The position numbers and the translations under genes were made by a program. Positions 40,858 through 49,471 of a DNA stretch of 64,000 bases are shown here, piece after piece. The stretch lies in NCBI RefSeq assembly GCF_036226365.1, contig NZ_CP108462.1:4710501-4774500 (forward strand). Direction: 5' to 3'. Position 1 is the first letter of the stretch, and each line of letters opens with the position of its first letter. The stretch is from Streptomyces sp. NBC_01262. Lineage in GTDB: Bacteria; Actinomycetota; Actinomycetes; Streptomycetales; Streptomycetaceae. The notes beneath the pieces are model-generated. The model was not told the origin of the DNA, made no database searches, and saw only the letters and a list, made by a program, of their open reading frames with translations.

Positions 40858-41383
40858 GGCCGACGTACGCGAGCGCCTGCCTGAGCAGCACGCCCTGGCC
40901 GCCCGGCATGTCCTGCTGGACCAGCGGTGACGAGGCCTCCTCGGGCGTGAACCACACCAGGTCCAGGGCGTCCTGGCGGGGCCGGCAGTCGCCGGACACC
41001 GGGACGATGTAGGCGAGCGAGACGGCGTGCTGGCGCGGGTCGTGGAAGGGCGTGACCCCGAGGGTGGGGAAGTACTCGGCCACGGTGAAGGGCTGCAACG
41101 AGGCCGGCACGCGCGGCAGCGCCACGGGGCCGAGGTCCTTCTCCAGGTTGCGCAGCAGCGCGTCGCGGATCCGTTCGTGGTGCAGCACCCGGCCGGAGAC
41201 CAGGGTGCGGCTGACGGTGCCGTCCGACCCGATGCGCAGCAGAAGGCCGATGTGGGTGACTTCGCCGCTGTCGTCGACCCGTACCGGGACGGCTTCGACG
41301 TACAGGATCGGCATCCGTGCGCGGGTCAGCTCCAGTTCGTCGGGAGCGAGCCAGCCGGGCGTGGTTTCGGTCATGTCAGACAT
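40850..41383 (-). CDS. DUF4916/NUDIX-like protein
   Basis: 177 residues. Pattern as in actinobacterial DUF4916 proteins: MPILYVEAVPVRVDDSGEVTHIGLLLRIG (cited in part), TLVSGRVLHHERIRDALLRNLEKDLGP and ALDLVWFTPEEASSPLV. The fold is NUDIX-like, but the catalytic NUDIX box is not conserved. Start at ATG 41383 or the ATG three codons later. Function unknown. Confidence 0.8.
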   Translation of the reverse strand: MSDMTETTPGWLAPDELELTRARMPILYVEAVPVRVDDSGEVTHIGLLLRIGSDGTVSRTLVSGRVLHHERIRDALLRNLEKDLGPVALPRVPASLQPFTVAEYFPTLGVTPFHDPRQHAVSLAYIVPVSGDCRPRQDALDLVWFTPEEASSPLVQQDMPGGQGVLLRQALAYVGRL

Positions 41384-41497
41384 TGGCTGATCGTACTTTC
41401 CCCCGGCTTCCGCTTCGCGCGCGGCACGGGCCTGGGCCTAGGCTGAGCCGCCCGAGGCAGGCAGTCAGGCAGGCGCAGGGGGAAGGTCCGATCGTCC

Positions 41498-43621
41498 ATG
41501 CCGTTGAACACCGGAGATCCTGGTGCGATAGGTGAGTACGTTCTCCTCGACCGGCTCGGCACGGGCGGCATGGGGGCGGTGTTCCTGGGGCGGTCGCCGA
41601 CGGGGCGGCAGGTCGCGGTCAAGGTCGTGCACGCGCAGTACGCGCAGGACCCGGAGTTCCGGACCCGGTTCCGGCAGGAGATCGAGGCGGCGCGACGGGT
41701 GAGCGGGGCGTTCACGGCGTCGGTGGTGGACGCGGACCCGGATGCGGACCGGCCGTGGATGGCGACGCTGTACGTGCCGGGCAAGAGCCTGGCCGAACTG
41801 GTGGGCAAGGACGGGCCGCTGGACGGGGCGGCGCTGCGGGCGCTGGCGTCAGGGCTCGCGGAGGCGCTGCGGGACATCCACCGGGCCGGGGTGGTGCACC
41901 GGGACCTCAAGCCGGCGAACGTGCTGATGGCCGAGGACGGGCCGCGCGTCATCGACTTCGGCATCTCGCGGGCCGCCGGCAACGAGCCGCTGACCGTCAC
42001 GGGCAACGTGATCGGCACGCCGCCGTTCATGTCGCCGGAGCAGTTGCGGTCGGCGCGCGCGGTGACCACGGCCTCGGACGTCTTTTCGCTGGGGTCCCTG
42101 CTGGCGTACGCGGCCACCGGGCACGGGCCGTTCGACGCGGACACCCCGTACATGGCGGGGTATCACGTGATGTACGAGGAGCCCCGGCTGGAGCTCGTCG
42201 CGGAACCGCTGCGCGGCATCGTCGCGCGCTGCCTGGACAAGGACCCGGCCGCACGGCCGACGCTGCCGGAGTTGCGGGAGTTGTTCCGCGCGCTGCCGGA
42301 CGAGCTCCGGCCGCTGTCGGCCGACGTGATCGCGGGCGGCCGGGAGACCGAGACCGAGATCGGCGGCGCCGGGCTCCGGACCCACGCCACGCCCGGGCCC
42401 CGGCGGCCGGGGCGCGGGCGGAGGCTGTTCGTCGTCCTGGGCGCGGCGGCGGCCGTCACGGGGCTCACCGTCGCGGGGGTCTTAGCACTGGGCCTGGGCG
42501 GGCTGGGCGACCTGGGTAGCCTGGGCGGCTCGTCCGGCTCCGGCGAGGCCACGAGGCACATCGCCGCACTGCCCGCCGGGTTCCGCGCCTGGCAGACGAC
42601 GCTGCGGCAAACGGTGTCGGCCGAGGAGGCCCCGGCCCTGGGCGACGGGCCCGGCTGCGTCAGCGGCGGCGGCGACCTGTACTGCGGCGGGGAGGGCTTC
42701 ACGCTCGCCAGGATCGACCCGGCCACCGGACGGGTGAAGTGGCGGGTGGGCGTCTCCGCGCAGGACGTGACGCCCCTCGGGGCGCGCGACGGGCTGGTCT
42801 ACGTGCCCGTATGGGCGGGCGGCGGCTGGAAGGTGGCGGCCCTGGACACCGCGAACGGCAGGCAGCGGTGGCTCGCGGACAACCCGCAGAACCACCGGGC
42901 GCCGCTGTTCGGCGGCGGGCTGCTGACGGCCACCGGCGACACCCGGGGCTTCATCGCGTACAACACGGCCGGCCGGGAGCTGTGGCGGACCCAGGTCCCC
43001 TCGTACTGCCTGCCGATGGTCGCGGACGGCACGCCGTACGCGGAGTGCGCCACCGGCAACGACGTTGTCAAGGGCCCGGTCAGCGTGCTGCGGCTGGACC
43101 GGGCCGACGGCACGGCGCACAAGCTAGCGGCGCTGCCGGCGGGCGCGACGAGCCTCGGCGCGTACGACGGCCAACTGCTCTACGCGGCCTCCGGGGAGCT
43201 GCTGCACGTCGACCCGGACACCGGAGCCGTGCGCCACCAGAAACTGGAGCACGCGGTGAGCGGGACGCCCGCGCTGCTGGACGGCTCCGTCTATTTCACC
43301 GGGACGAACGGCACCGTCACCGCCGTGTCCGCTGCCAACGGAAACCAGCTCTGGCAGCGGGCGACCGGCCTGGAGAACCTGTCGGCGCCGGTGCTGTCGG
43401 CGGCGTACGGGCGGCTGTACTTCGCCACCCGGATCGGCAGTGTGCTGGCCCTGGACCAGGGCAGCGGCGCGGAGTTGTGGCGTACGACGGCACTCGACAG
43501 CACCGGCGCGGAGGACGAGGACTGGCCGGTCGGCGTGCTCCTGATCAAGGACGCGATCGTGACGATGGCCGGGCTCACCGCCTTCTCGCTGAGCCCCGAC
43601 CAGCCGGCCGTCACCACATGA
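41498..43621 (+). CDS. Ser/Thr protein kinase with extracellular PQQ-type beta-propeller sensor
   Basis: 707 residues. The kinase domain covers about 13-275: glycine loop GTGGMGAVFLG, Lys42 (VAVKVV), catalytic HRDLKPAN with Asp136, and DFG at 153-155, so it should be active. A basic linker and one membrane helix (about 308-331) follow. The outside part (about 350-700) consists of PQQ-like repeats (LYCGGEGFTLARIDPATGRVKWR..., GLVYVPVW, ALDTANGRQRW) that form a beta-propeller. This is a typical streptomycete receptor kinase. ATG at 41498; its 3' end overlaps the opposite lipoprotein gene by 11 bp. Confidence 0.92.
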   Translation: MPLNTGDPGAIGEYVLLDRLGTGGMGAVFLGRSPTGRQVAVKVVHAQYAQDPEFRTRFRQEIEAARRVSGAFTASVVDADPDADRPWMATLYVPGKSLAELVGKDGPLDGAALRALASGLAEALRDIHRAGVVHRDLKPANVLMAEDGPRVIDFGISRAAGNEPLTVTGNVIGTPPFMSPEQLRSARAVTTASDVFSLGSLLAYAATGHGPFDADTPYMAGYHVMYEEPRLELVAEPLRGIVARCLDKDPAARPTLPELRELFRALPDELRPLSADVIAGGRETETEIGGAGLRTHATPGPRRPGRGRRLFVVLGAAAAVTGLTVAGVLALGLGGLGDLGSLGGSSGSGEATRHIAALPAGFRAWQTTLRQTVSAEEAPALGDGPGCVSGGGDLYCGGEGFTLARIDPATGRVKWRVGVSAQDVTPLGARDGLVYVPVWAGGGWKVAALDTANGRQRWLADNPQNHRAPLFGGGLLTATGDTRGFIAYNTAGRELWRTQVPSYCLPMVADGTPYAECATGNDVVKGPVSVLRLDRADGTAHKLAALPAGATSLGAYDGQLLYAASGELLHVDPDTGAVRHQKLEHAVSGTPALLDGSVYFTGTNGTVTAVSAANGNQLWQRATGLENLSAPVLSAAYGRLYFATRIGSVLALDQGSGAELWRTTALDSTGAEDEDWPVGVLLIKDAIVTMAGLTAFSLSPDQPAVTT

Positions 43622-44261
43622 GGGCGTCGCCGCGCGAGACCTGCCAGTAGGTGACCCGCGCCGAGTCATCCTCGACGTAGAGCGAACCGCCGGGCAGCGG
43701 TATCTGCGCCTCGGTCTGGTCCCCGCCGTCCTCCTCGGTCAGCATGACCAGGCCAAAGGTGGTGGCCCGGTGGCCACTTGCCGCGCCGCTGCCGTCGGTG
43801 GACGCGGTCGTCACGCCCGCGTACGCGGTGGCGCCGGGGACGAGCGTCACCACGGCGTTCGGGCTGCTGTCCTCGACGGGCTCCACGGGCTCCTCCCGGT
43901 CGGCGGTGAACCTCATGTACGGGAACTCGTAGAGGACGCAAGTGCGCGAGCCCTTGTTGACCGCCTCGATGAGCAGGTGATTGACCGGGCTGGACACCTT
44001 CTTGACCACCACGGTCAGGAGATCCTCCGTACAGTCCACCGTCGCGCCGGAACTCTGCCCCTCGGACGGGCTGGGCGAGAGCGAGGCCACGGGCGAGGGC
44101 GGGGACGAGGCGGACGGCGAAGGCGAGGCTGATGGCGAAAGCGAAGGCGAGGCCACCGGGCTCGGGGTCGCGGGCGAACCAACACCGGTGCCGCAGGCGG
44201 TCAGGGCCAAGGCGGCGGAGGCGGAGGCTGCGAGAACGGATGCCGGTCGGACGATGCGCAA
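43611..44261 (-). CDS. DUF4232 lipoprotein
   Basis: 216 residues. A signal peptide with lipobox LALTACG, then a Ser/Pro linker (about 27-68), then the DUF4232-type domain: TVDCTEDLL...VNHLLIEAVNKGSRTC (cited in part), LYEFPYMRF, LVPGATAYAGV and the final SLYVEDDSARVTYWQ. Such exported beta-sandwich proteins are common in streptomycetes, with unknown function. It converges with the kinase gene and overlaps it by 11 bp. Confidence 0.85.
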   Translation of the reverse strand: MRIVRPASVLAASASAALALTACGTGVGSPATPSPVASPSLSPSASPSPSASSPPSPVASLSPSPSEGQSSGATVDCTEDLLTVVVKKVSSPVNHLLIEAVNKGSRTCVLYEFPYMRFTADREEPVEPVEDSSPNAVVTLVPGATAYAGVTTASTDGSGAASGHRATTFGLVMLTEEDGGDQTEAQIPLPGGSLYVEDDSARVTYWQVSRGDALMW

Positions 44262-44367
44262 AGCGACGGCCTTCTTTAGATCGGCTTCTGACCCCCGCGA
44301 TGATCCAGCCGCGACCTCACAGACGGATGACAGCTCCGTTCCAGATGCGGCACGACCGCCCCAATCC

Positions 44368-45510
44368 TCATACCCCGGCGTCGAGTTGGTCGGCCAGGCA
44401 GGCGAGGTAGAGGGCGGTCGTGGTGGGCTGGGCGCGCAGCGAGTGGCTGGCGAGCTGCTCGATCTTGGTCATACGGTAGACGATGGTGTTGCGGTGGACG
44501 TGCAGGGCCTCGGCGGTCCGTACGAGGCTGAACCCGCTCTCGTACCAGGCGATGACCGTGGCCCGGATCACCGGCCAGTCCGGCTGGGCGTGCAGGGCGG
44601 CGGCGGTGCGGGCGCGCAGCCGCGTGCGGGCGGGCTGGCCTGCGGCGGCGAGGAACTGGTGGACGCGGAGTCCGCCGATGGGGTGCACCGCGCCCCCGCC
44701 GGAGCCCGAGTTCAGGCGGGCGCCGAGACGCAGCGCGTCACGGGCGTCCTGGTACGAGTCGTGGAGGCCGTCGACGGAGTCGGTGGGCTCGCCGATTCCG
44801 ACGCGGGCGCCGAGGGTGTCGACGACCCGGCGGCAGGCGGTCGTGACGGAGTCCACCGGCCGCCGCTCGGGGAGCCGGTGCAGCACGCCGATCCAGCCGG
44901 GCGCGGTGCTCGCGACGATGTCCTGGGGATCCGCGAAGACCTCGCCCACGGTGCGGAGCAACTCGGAGCGGCCCAGGGCGCGGACGGTGTCGGGGGCCGT
45001 CATCTCGATGGCGACCGCGATCCGCCGTACGCGCAGGTCGAAGCCCAGCTCGGCGGCCCGGGAGGTGATGAACTCGCCCTCGATGACCTGGGGGTCGTAC
45101 GACGCGATGTCGGCGAGCACCTTCTCGGCGGCGCGTTCCGCGAGCAGGCGCGAGCGCAGCATCACCGACTCGCGGAGCAGGATCTCCGTCTGGCGTTTCA
45201 CCAGCAGCCCGAACCGGCCCACCTGGCGGGGCGTTCCGGTGATCCCGACCGTGCCCACCGCCCGCCCGTCCATGACCAGCGGCAGCGTGATCCCGGGCCG
45301 CACCCCGCGCAACTGCTGGGCCTGCAACGCGGTGTGGGCGGCGGGTTCCTGAGTGTGCATCACCTCGACCGAGGCCTCGTGGAAGGACCCGACCCGGCTG
45401 CTGTCGCCGCTGCCGATGACCATGCCCGCGTCGTCGGTGATGAGCACGTTGAAGCCGATCACCGCCGAGGTGTCCCCAGCGATCTCCTGGGCGAGTGAGG
45501 GGCTCAGCAT
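44368..45510 (-). CDS. CdaR/PucR-type transcriptional regulator (sugar-diacid recognition domain)
   Basis: 380 residues. Residues 1-135 are the sugar-diacid recognition domain (LAQEIAGDTSAVIGFNVLITD, cited in part; RPGITLPLVMDGRAVGTVGI). A GGDEF-like middle is followed by the C-terminal HTH_30 DNA-binding domain (ETGFSLVRTAEALHVHRNT as YESGFSLVRTAEALHVHRNT, cited in part). ATG at 45510. Divergent from the amino-acid-type importer operon, which it probably activates in response to a carboxylic ligand. Confidence 0.88.
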   Translation of the reverse strand: MLSPSLAQEIAGDTSAVIGFNVLITDDAGMVIGSGDSSRVGSFHEASVEVMHTQEPAAHTALQAQQLRGVRPGITLPLVMDGRAVGTVGITGTPRQVGRFGLLVKRQTEILLRESVMLRSRLLAERAAEKVLADIASYDPQVIEGEFITSRAAELGFDLRVRRIAVAIEMTAPDTVRALGRSELLRTVGEVFADPQDIVASTAPGWIGVLHRLPERRPVDSVTTACRRVVDTLGARVGIGEPTDSVDGLHDSYQDARDALRLGARLNSGSGGGAVHPIGGLRVHQFLAAAGQPARTRLRARTAAALHAQPDWPVIRATVIAWYESGFSLVRTAEALHVHRNTIVYRMTKIEQLASHSLRAQPTTTALYLACLADQLDAGV

Positions 45511-45681
45511 GGTACGCACCGTACAGTCCGCAACTCGCTGACGGCGGCAAGTTCGTACGGAGTGACCAGTGACGAGCCTCGGAGCGGCCCCTACCGTAAG
45601 GGCCCATATCTCCTCCCGCCGCAGGCACAGCGCGGTGAACGGCGGGCAACCTGCATCCTCCGCACGGAAGGCTCGAAGCCG

Positions 45682-46620
45682 ATGACCCGTGTACGTGTCC
45701 GCGTCCGTTCCGTCCTCGCCCTCGTCCCCGCGATGCTGCTGCCGCTGACCGCCTGCGGCTCCGGCGGCGACGACGCCCCCAAGAACGTCTCCGCCAGCAC
45801 CGCCGCGCTCGGCACGATCACGCCCGGCGTGCTGAAGGTGGCCGTCGAGCCGTACGCCCCCTACACCACCGTCAAGGACGGGAAGATCGTCGGGCTGGAC
45901 GGCGACATCATCAACTACGCCGCCAAGAAGCTCGGGCTGAAGGTCGTCCCCGACGTGACGGACTTCGCGGGCATGCTCGCCGGGGTGCAGTCCCGCCGGG
46001 ACGACATCACCGTCGGCGGGGTCGCCTGGACCGCCGAACGGCAGAAGCAGGGCCTGTTCACCGACCCGCCGTACTACTCGCCCCCGGCGATGGCGGTCCG
46101 CTCGGGCAAGGCGTATTCGACGGTCGACGACCTGAAGGGCCTCAGCCTCGGCACGGTGACGGGCTATGTGTGGGTGAAGTCCATCCAGGCCGTCCCCGGC
46201 GCAGAGCTGCACTCCTACCCCAACGCGAACGGCGTCTTCGACGACCTCGGCGCGGGCCGGATCGACGTCGGCTTCCTGGACCCGCTGCTCATCATCGCCG
46301 CCCAGAAGGCCCGGCCCGAGCTGAAGATCCAGACCGAGTACCTGACCCCGCCGACCGCCGCGCAGGTCAAGGCGAAGCCCGCGTACGCGTACTTCCGCCC
46401 GTACCAGACCGGCTTCTACCTGCCCAAGCAGGCCACGAAGCTGGAGAAGGCGATCTCCGCGCAGATCGACGCGATGTACGCCAACGGCGAGCTGGCGAAA
46501 CTGATCACGAAGTGGGGCGGCGACCCGCAGCAGTTCCTGGTCCCCGCGTCCGATGTGGCCACCGCCCGCAGGGGCGTGGACCGGCCGGCCGGCTGGACTC
46601 CGCCGTCCATCGCGAAGTGA
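45682..46620 (+). CDS. Amino-acid-type ABC transporter solute-binding lipoprotein
   Basis: 312 residues. Lipobox LLPLTACG; then the family 3 (type II) fold: LKVAVEPYAPYTTVKDGKIVGLDGDI (cited in part), VTDFAGMLAGVQSRRDDI and LSLGTVTGYVWV. ATG at 45682 with GGAAGG upstream. It is first in the five-gene rightward operon binding protein-permease-ATPase-FAD oxidase-Rieske. The ligand is likely a basic or betaine-type amino acid, by neighbours only. Confidence 0.9.
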   Translation: MTRVRVRVRSVLALVPAMLLPLTACGSGGDDAPKNVSASTAALGTITPGVLKVAVEPYAPYTTVKDGKIVGLDGDIINYAAKKLGLKVVPDVTDFAGMLAGVQSRRDDITVGGVAWTAERQKQGLFTDPPYYSPPAMAVRSGKAYSTVDDLKGLSLGTVTGYVWVKSIQAVPGAELHSYPNANGVFDDLGAGRIDVGFLDPLLIIAAQKARPELKIQTEYLTPPTAAQVKAKPAYAYFRPYQTGFYLPKQATKLEKAISAQIDAMYANGELAKLITKWGGDPQQFLVPASDVATARRGVDRPAGWTPPSIAK

Positions 46621-46636
46621 CGGGGCGGGTGACCAC

Positions 46637-47386
46637 ATGACCCTGTGTTCCGGGATGTTCCAGGTCCCCTGGTCCGACTACCGTTCCGATCTGCTGCACG
46701 CCCTGCTGCGCACCCTGTCCTTCACGGCCGTGAGCTTCGCGGGCGCCGTCGCCCTCGGCCTGGTCGTGGCCCTGCTGCGGCTCAGCCGCCCGTGGCCGCT
46801 GCGGGCCCTGGCCGCCACGTACACCGAGGTCTTCAAGAACATCCCGCTGCTCGCGATCATCTTCCTGACCTACTTCGGCCTGGCCTCGGCCGGCATCCGG
46901 CTGGACGTCTTCTCCGCCGGCTGCCTCAGCCTGGTGGTCTTCTACGCCGCCTACCTCTCGGAGACCTTCCGGGCCGCGATCAGCGGGGTGCACCAGGGCC
47001 AGACCGAGGCCGGCGAGGCGCTGGGCCTCGGCCGGGCGGGAATCTTCACGCATGTGGTGTTCCCGCAGGCACTGCGGCTTGCGCTGCCCGGCACGAACAC
47101 GATGCTGGTCGACCTCCTCAAATCCACCTCCCTTCTGGTCACGATCTCCGCCGCCGAGCTGATGTCGCAGGGCCAGCTCATCGCGTCGTCCACCTTCCGC
47201 GCGCTGGAGGTCTACCTGGTCGTCTCGGCGGTCTACTTCGCCGTCTGCTACCCGCTGTCGCAACTGCTGCTCGCGCTGGAGCGCCGGGTACGGGGCGGTG
47301 TGCCGCTGTCCCCGGGGCGGCGACGGCGGCTGCGGATCGCCCGCCAACTGCTCGAACAGCCCCAGGAGAAGGAGGTCACGGTATGA
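46637..47386 (+). CDS. Amino-acid ABC transporter permease (His/Glu/Gln/Arg type)
   Basis: 249 residues, five or six membrane helices. Motif around 80-100 (YTEVFKNIPLLAIIFLTYFG, cited in part) and EAA loop EAGEALGLGRAGIFTHVVFPQALRLALPG (about 135-163, cited in part) match the HisM/GlnP group. ATG at 46637, 16 bp after the binding-protein stop; it overlaps the ATPase gene (ATGA). Confidence 0.9.
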   Translation: MTLCSGMFQVPWSDYRSDLLHALLRTLSFTAVSFAGAVALGLVVALLRLSRPWPLRALAATYTEVFKNIPLLAIIFLTYFGLASAGIRLDVFSAGCLSLVVFYAAYLSETFRAAISGVHQGQTEAGEALGLGRAGIFTHVVFPQALRLALPGTNTMLVDLLKSTSLLVTISAAELMSQGQLIASSTFRALEVYLVVSAVYFAVCYPLSQLLLALERRVRGGVPLSPGRRRRLRIARQLLEQPQEKEVTV

Positions 47387-48153
47387 GCCAGGGGACGACG
47401 TCCGTCGTGCGGATCGACGGCCTCAGCAAGTCCTTCGACGGCCGCAAGGTGCTCGACGGCGTACGCCTGGAGGTCGGGCGCAGCCGCATCGTCAGCGTCA
47501 TCGGGCAGAGCGGCGGCGGGAAGACGACCCTGCTGCGCTGCGTCAACCTGCTGGAGCGCCCCGACGGCGGCACCATCGAGATCGCCGGGGACGTGGTGCA
47601 CAGGGGCGGCCGTACCGTCTGCCGCGACCTGGCGCGGCTGCGCCGCACGGTCGGCATGGTCTTCCAGCGCTTCCACCTTTTCCCGCACCTCACCGCGATC
47701 GAGAACGTCGTCCTCGCCCAGCGCAAGGCCGGTGTGCCCGAACGCGAGGCCCTGGAGCGGGCCGCCGGGCTACTGCGCCGGGTCGGGCTGGCCCATCGCG
47801 GCCTCGCCTTTCCCGAGCAGATGTCCGGCGGCGAGCAGCAGCGCGTCGCCATCGCCCGGGCCCTGGCGCTGAAACCGGAGGTGCTGCTCTTCGACGAGCC
47901 GACCTCCTCCCTGGACCCGGAATCCACCCGCGAGGTGCTGCGCGTCATGCGCGAACTCGCCGCCGACGGAATGACGATGATGCTGGTGACCCATGAACTA
48001 CCGTTCGCCCGCGAGGTGTCCGACCACGTCGTCTTCGTCGACGGCGGCCGGATCGTCGAGGAGGGCGCCCCGGACGAGGTCCTGGGCGATCCTTCGCAGG
48101 CCCGCACCCGCGAGTTCCTGACCTCGTACGCGAGCCAGGGCGGCGGCCGGTGA
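47383..48153 (+). CDS. Amino-acid ABC transporter ATPase (GlnQ/HisP type)
   Basis: 256 residues. Walker A IGQSGGGKTTL (about 40-50), Q-loop MVFQRFHLFPHLT, signature MSGGEQQRVAIARAL and Walker B VLLFDEPTSSLDPE. ATG 47383 overlaps the permease stop; the gene is followed by the FAD oxidase, again with a 4-bp overlap (GTGA). One copy serves the importer as a homodimer (family knowledge). Confidence 0.93.
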   Translation: MSQGTTSVVRIDGLSKSFDGRKVLDGVRLEVGRSRIVSVIGQSGGGKTTLLRCVNLLERPDGGTIEIAGDVVHRGGRTVCRDLARLRRTVGMVFQRFHLFPHLTAIENVVLAQRKAGVPEREALERAAGLLRRVGLAHRGLAFPEQMSGGEQQRVAIARALALKPEVLLFDEPTSSLDPESTREVLRVMRELAADGMTMMLVTHELPFAREVSDHVVFVDGGRIVEEGAPDEVLGDPSQARTREFLTSYASQGGGR

Positions 48154-49430
48154 GCGACGCACCCGTGGTCGTCGTCGGCGGCGGCGTCGTCGGGCTCTGC
48201 ACGGCCTACTACCTGGCCCGCGCGGGCCGGGCCGTGGAGATCGTCGAGCGGCGCGCGATCGGCTCCGGTGCCTCGCGCGGCAACGCCGGCTGGGTGTGCC
48301 TCAGCCACTCCGCCCCTGTCCCGGCCCCCGGCGTACTGCGCTACGCCCTGAAGTCGCTCGGCCGGCCCGACTCGCCGCTGTATCTGCGGCCGCTGCCCGA
48401 CCCGGCGTTCGCGCGCTGGCTGTGGCGCTTCTGGCGCAGCAGCACCCCGGCCTCCTTCCGGCGGGGTTACGCGGCGGTCGCCGAGCTCAACCGCGACACC
48501 TTCGAGCTGTTCGACGGCCTGCGCGACGCCGGGATCGACACCACCCTCACCCGTCCCGGCATGGTGCACGCCTTCCTCTCCGCCGCCGGGGCCCGCCACC
48601 ACCTCGCCGTGCAGCGGGAGATGGCCGAGGGCCGCTACCCGCTGCCGGACGACATCGCCACCGGGCCGCAGGCCCGTCTGCTGGACGGCGCCCTTTCGTC
48701 ACGGGTGCGGGCGGGGTATCTGGTCGAGGGGGAGGGCGTGGTGGACCCGGAGGCCTTCGCCCGGGCGCTCGGTGCGGCCCTCACCGCCGAGGGCGTGAAG
48801 ATCCACGAGAACGCCGACGCCACGGGCTTCCGTCACGAGGGCGGCCGGATCGCCGCCCTGCGTACCGCGCAGGGCGAGATCCCCTGCTCGGCCGTGGTCG
48901 TCGCGGCCGGCACCCGCTCCACGGCGCTGCTGGGCGAACTGGGGCAGCCCCTGCCGCTCCAGGCGGGCAAGGGCTACAGCTTCTCCGTGGACCTGGATCC
49001 CGCACCCCGGCACACCCTCTACTTCGGCGAACGCCGGACCGTCGCCTCACCCATCGGCGCCACCACCCGCATCGCCGGGACCATGGAGCTGAGCGGCAAC
49101 AACAACCGCCTCGACTGGCGCCGCGTCGTCGCCGTCGCCCGCGCCAGCCGCCACTACCTCGGCCCCTGGTTCGACGACCCCGACGACCTCGTCACCCTCA
49201 TCCGCGACCCCTGGGTCGGCGGCCGCCCCTTCCTCCCCGACGGCCTCCCCGTCATCGACCGCGTCCCCGGCCACCCCAACGCCTACGCGGCCACCGGCCA
49301 CGGCATGCTCGGGGTCACTCTCGGCCCCGTCACCGGCCACCACCTCGCCGACTACCTCGTCACCGGCCGCCGCCCGGAAGTCCTCGCCCCCTTCGGCTTC
49401 GCCCGGCTGGGGCGTCAGGCGGCCTCTTAG
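48150..49430 (+). CDS. FAD-dependent D-amino-acid dehydrogenase/oxidase-like (DadA/DAO fold)
   Basis: 426 residues. Start GTG 48150 overlaps the ATPase. FAD dinucleotide motif VVVVGGGVVGLCTAYYLARAG near residues 5-25 (cited in part), then GASRGNAGWVC near 42. C-terminal GHGMLGVTLGPVTG is the second FAD contact. DAO-fold enzymes oxidise amines or amino acids, including demethylation of sarcosine or dimethylglycine, so in this operon it may carry out demethylation following the Rieske oxygenase. D-amino acid oxidation is the other possibility. Confidence 0.87.
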   Translation: MSDAPVVVVGGGVVGLCTAYYLARAGRAVEIVERRAIGSGASRGNAGWVCLSHSAPVPAPGVLRYALKSLGRPDSPLYLRPLPDPAFARWLWRFWRSSTPASFRRGYAAVAELNRDTFELFDGLRDAGIDTTLTRPGMVHAFLSAAGARHHLAVQREMAEGRYPLPDDIATGPQARLLDGALSSRVRAGYLVEGEGVVDPEAFARALGAALTAEGVKIHENADATGFRHEGGRIAALRTAQGEIPCSAVVVAAGTRSTALLGELGQPLPLQAGKGYSFSVDLDPAPRHTLYFGERRTVASPIGATTRIAGTMELSGNNNRLDWRRVVAVARASRHYLGPWFDDPDDLVTLIRDPWVGGRPFLPDGLPVIDRVPGHPNAYAATGHGMLGVTLGPVTGHHLADYLVTGRRPEVLAPFGFARLGRQAAS

Positions 49431-49471
49431 GATGTACGCCGGTCCCAGGTCACGCTGTCCGGAGGTGTGTG

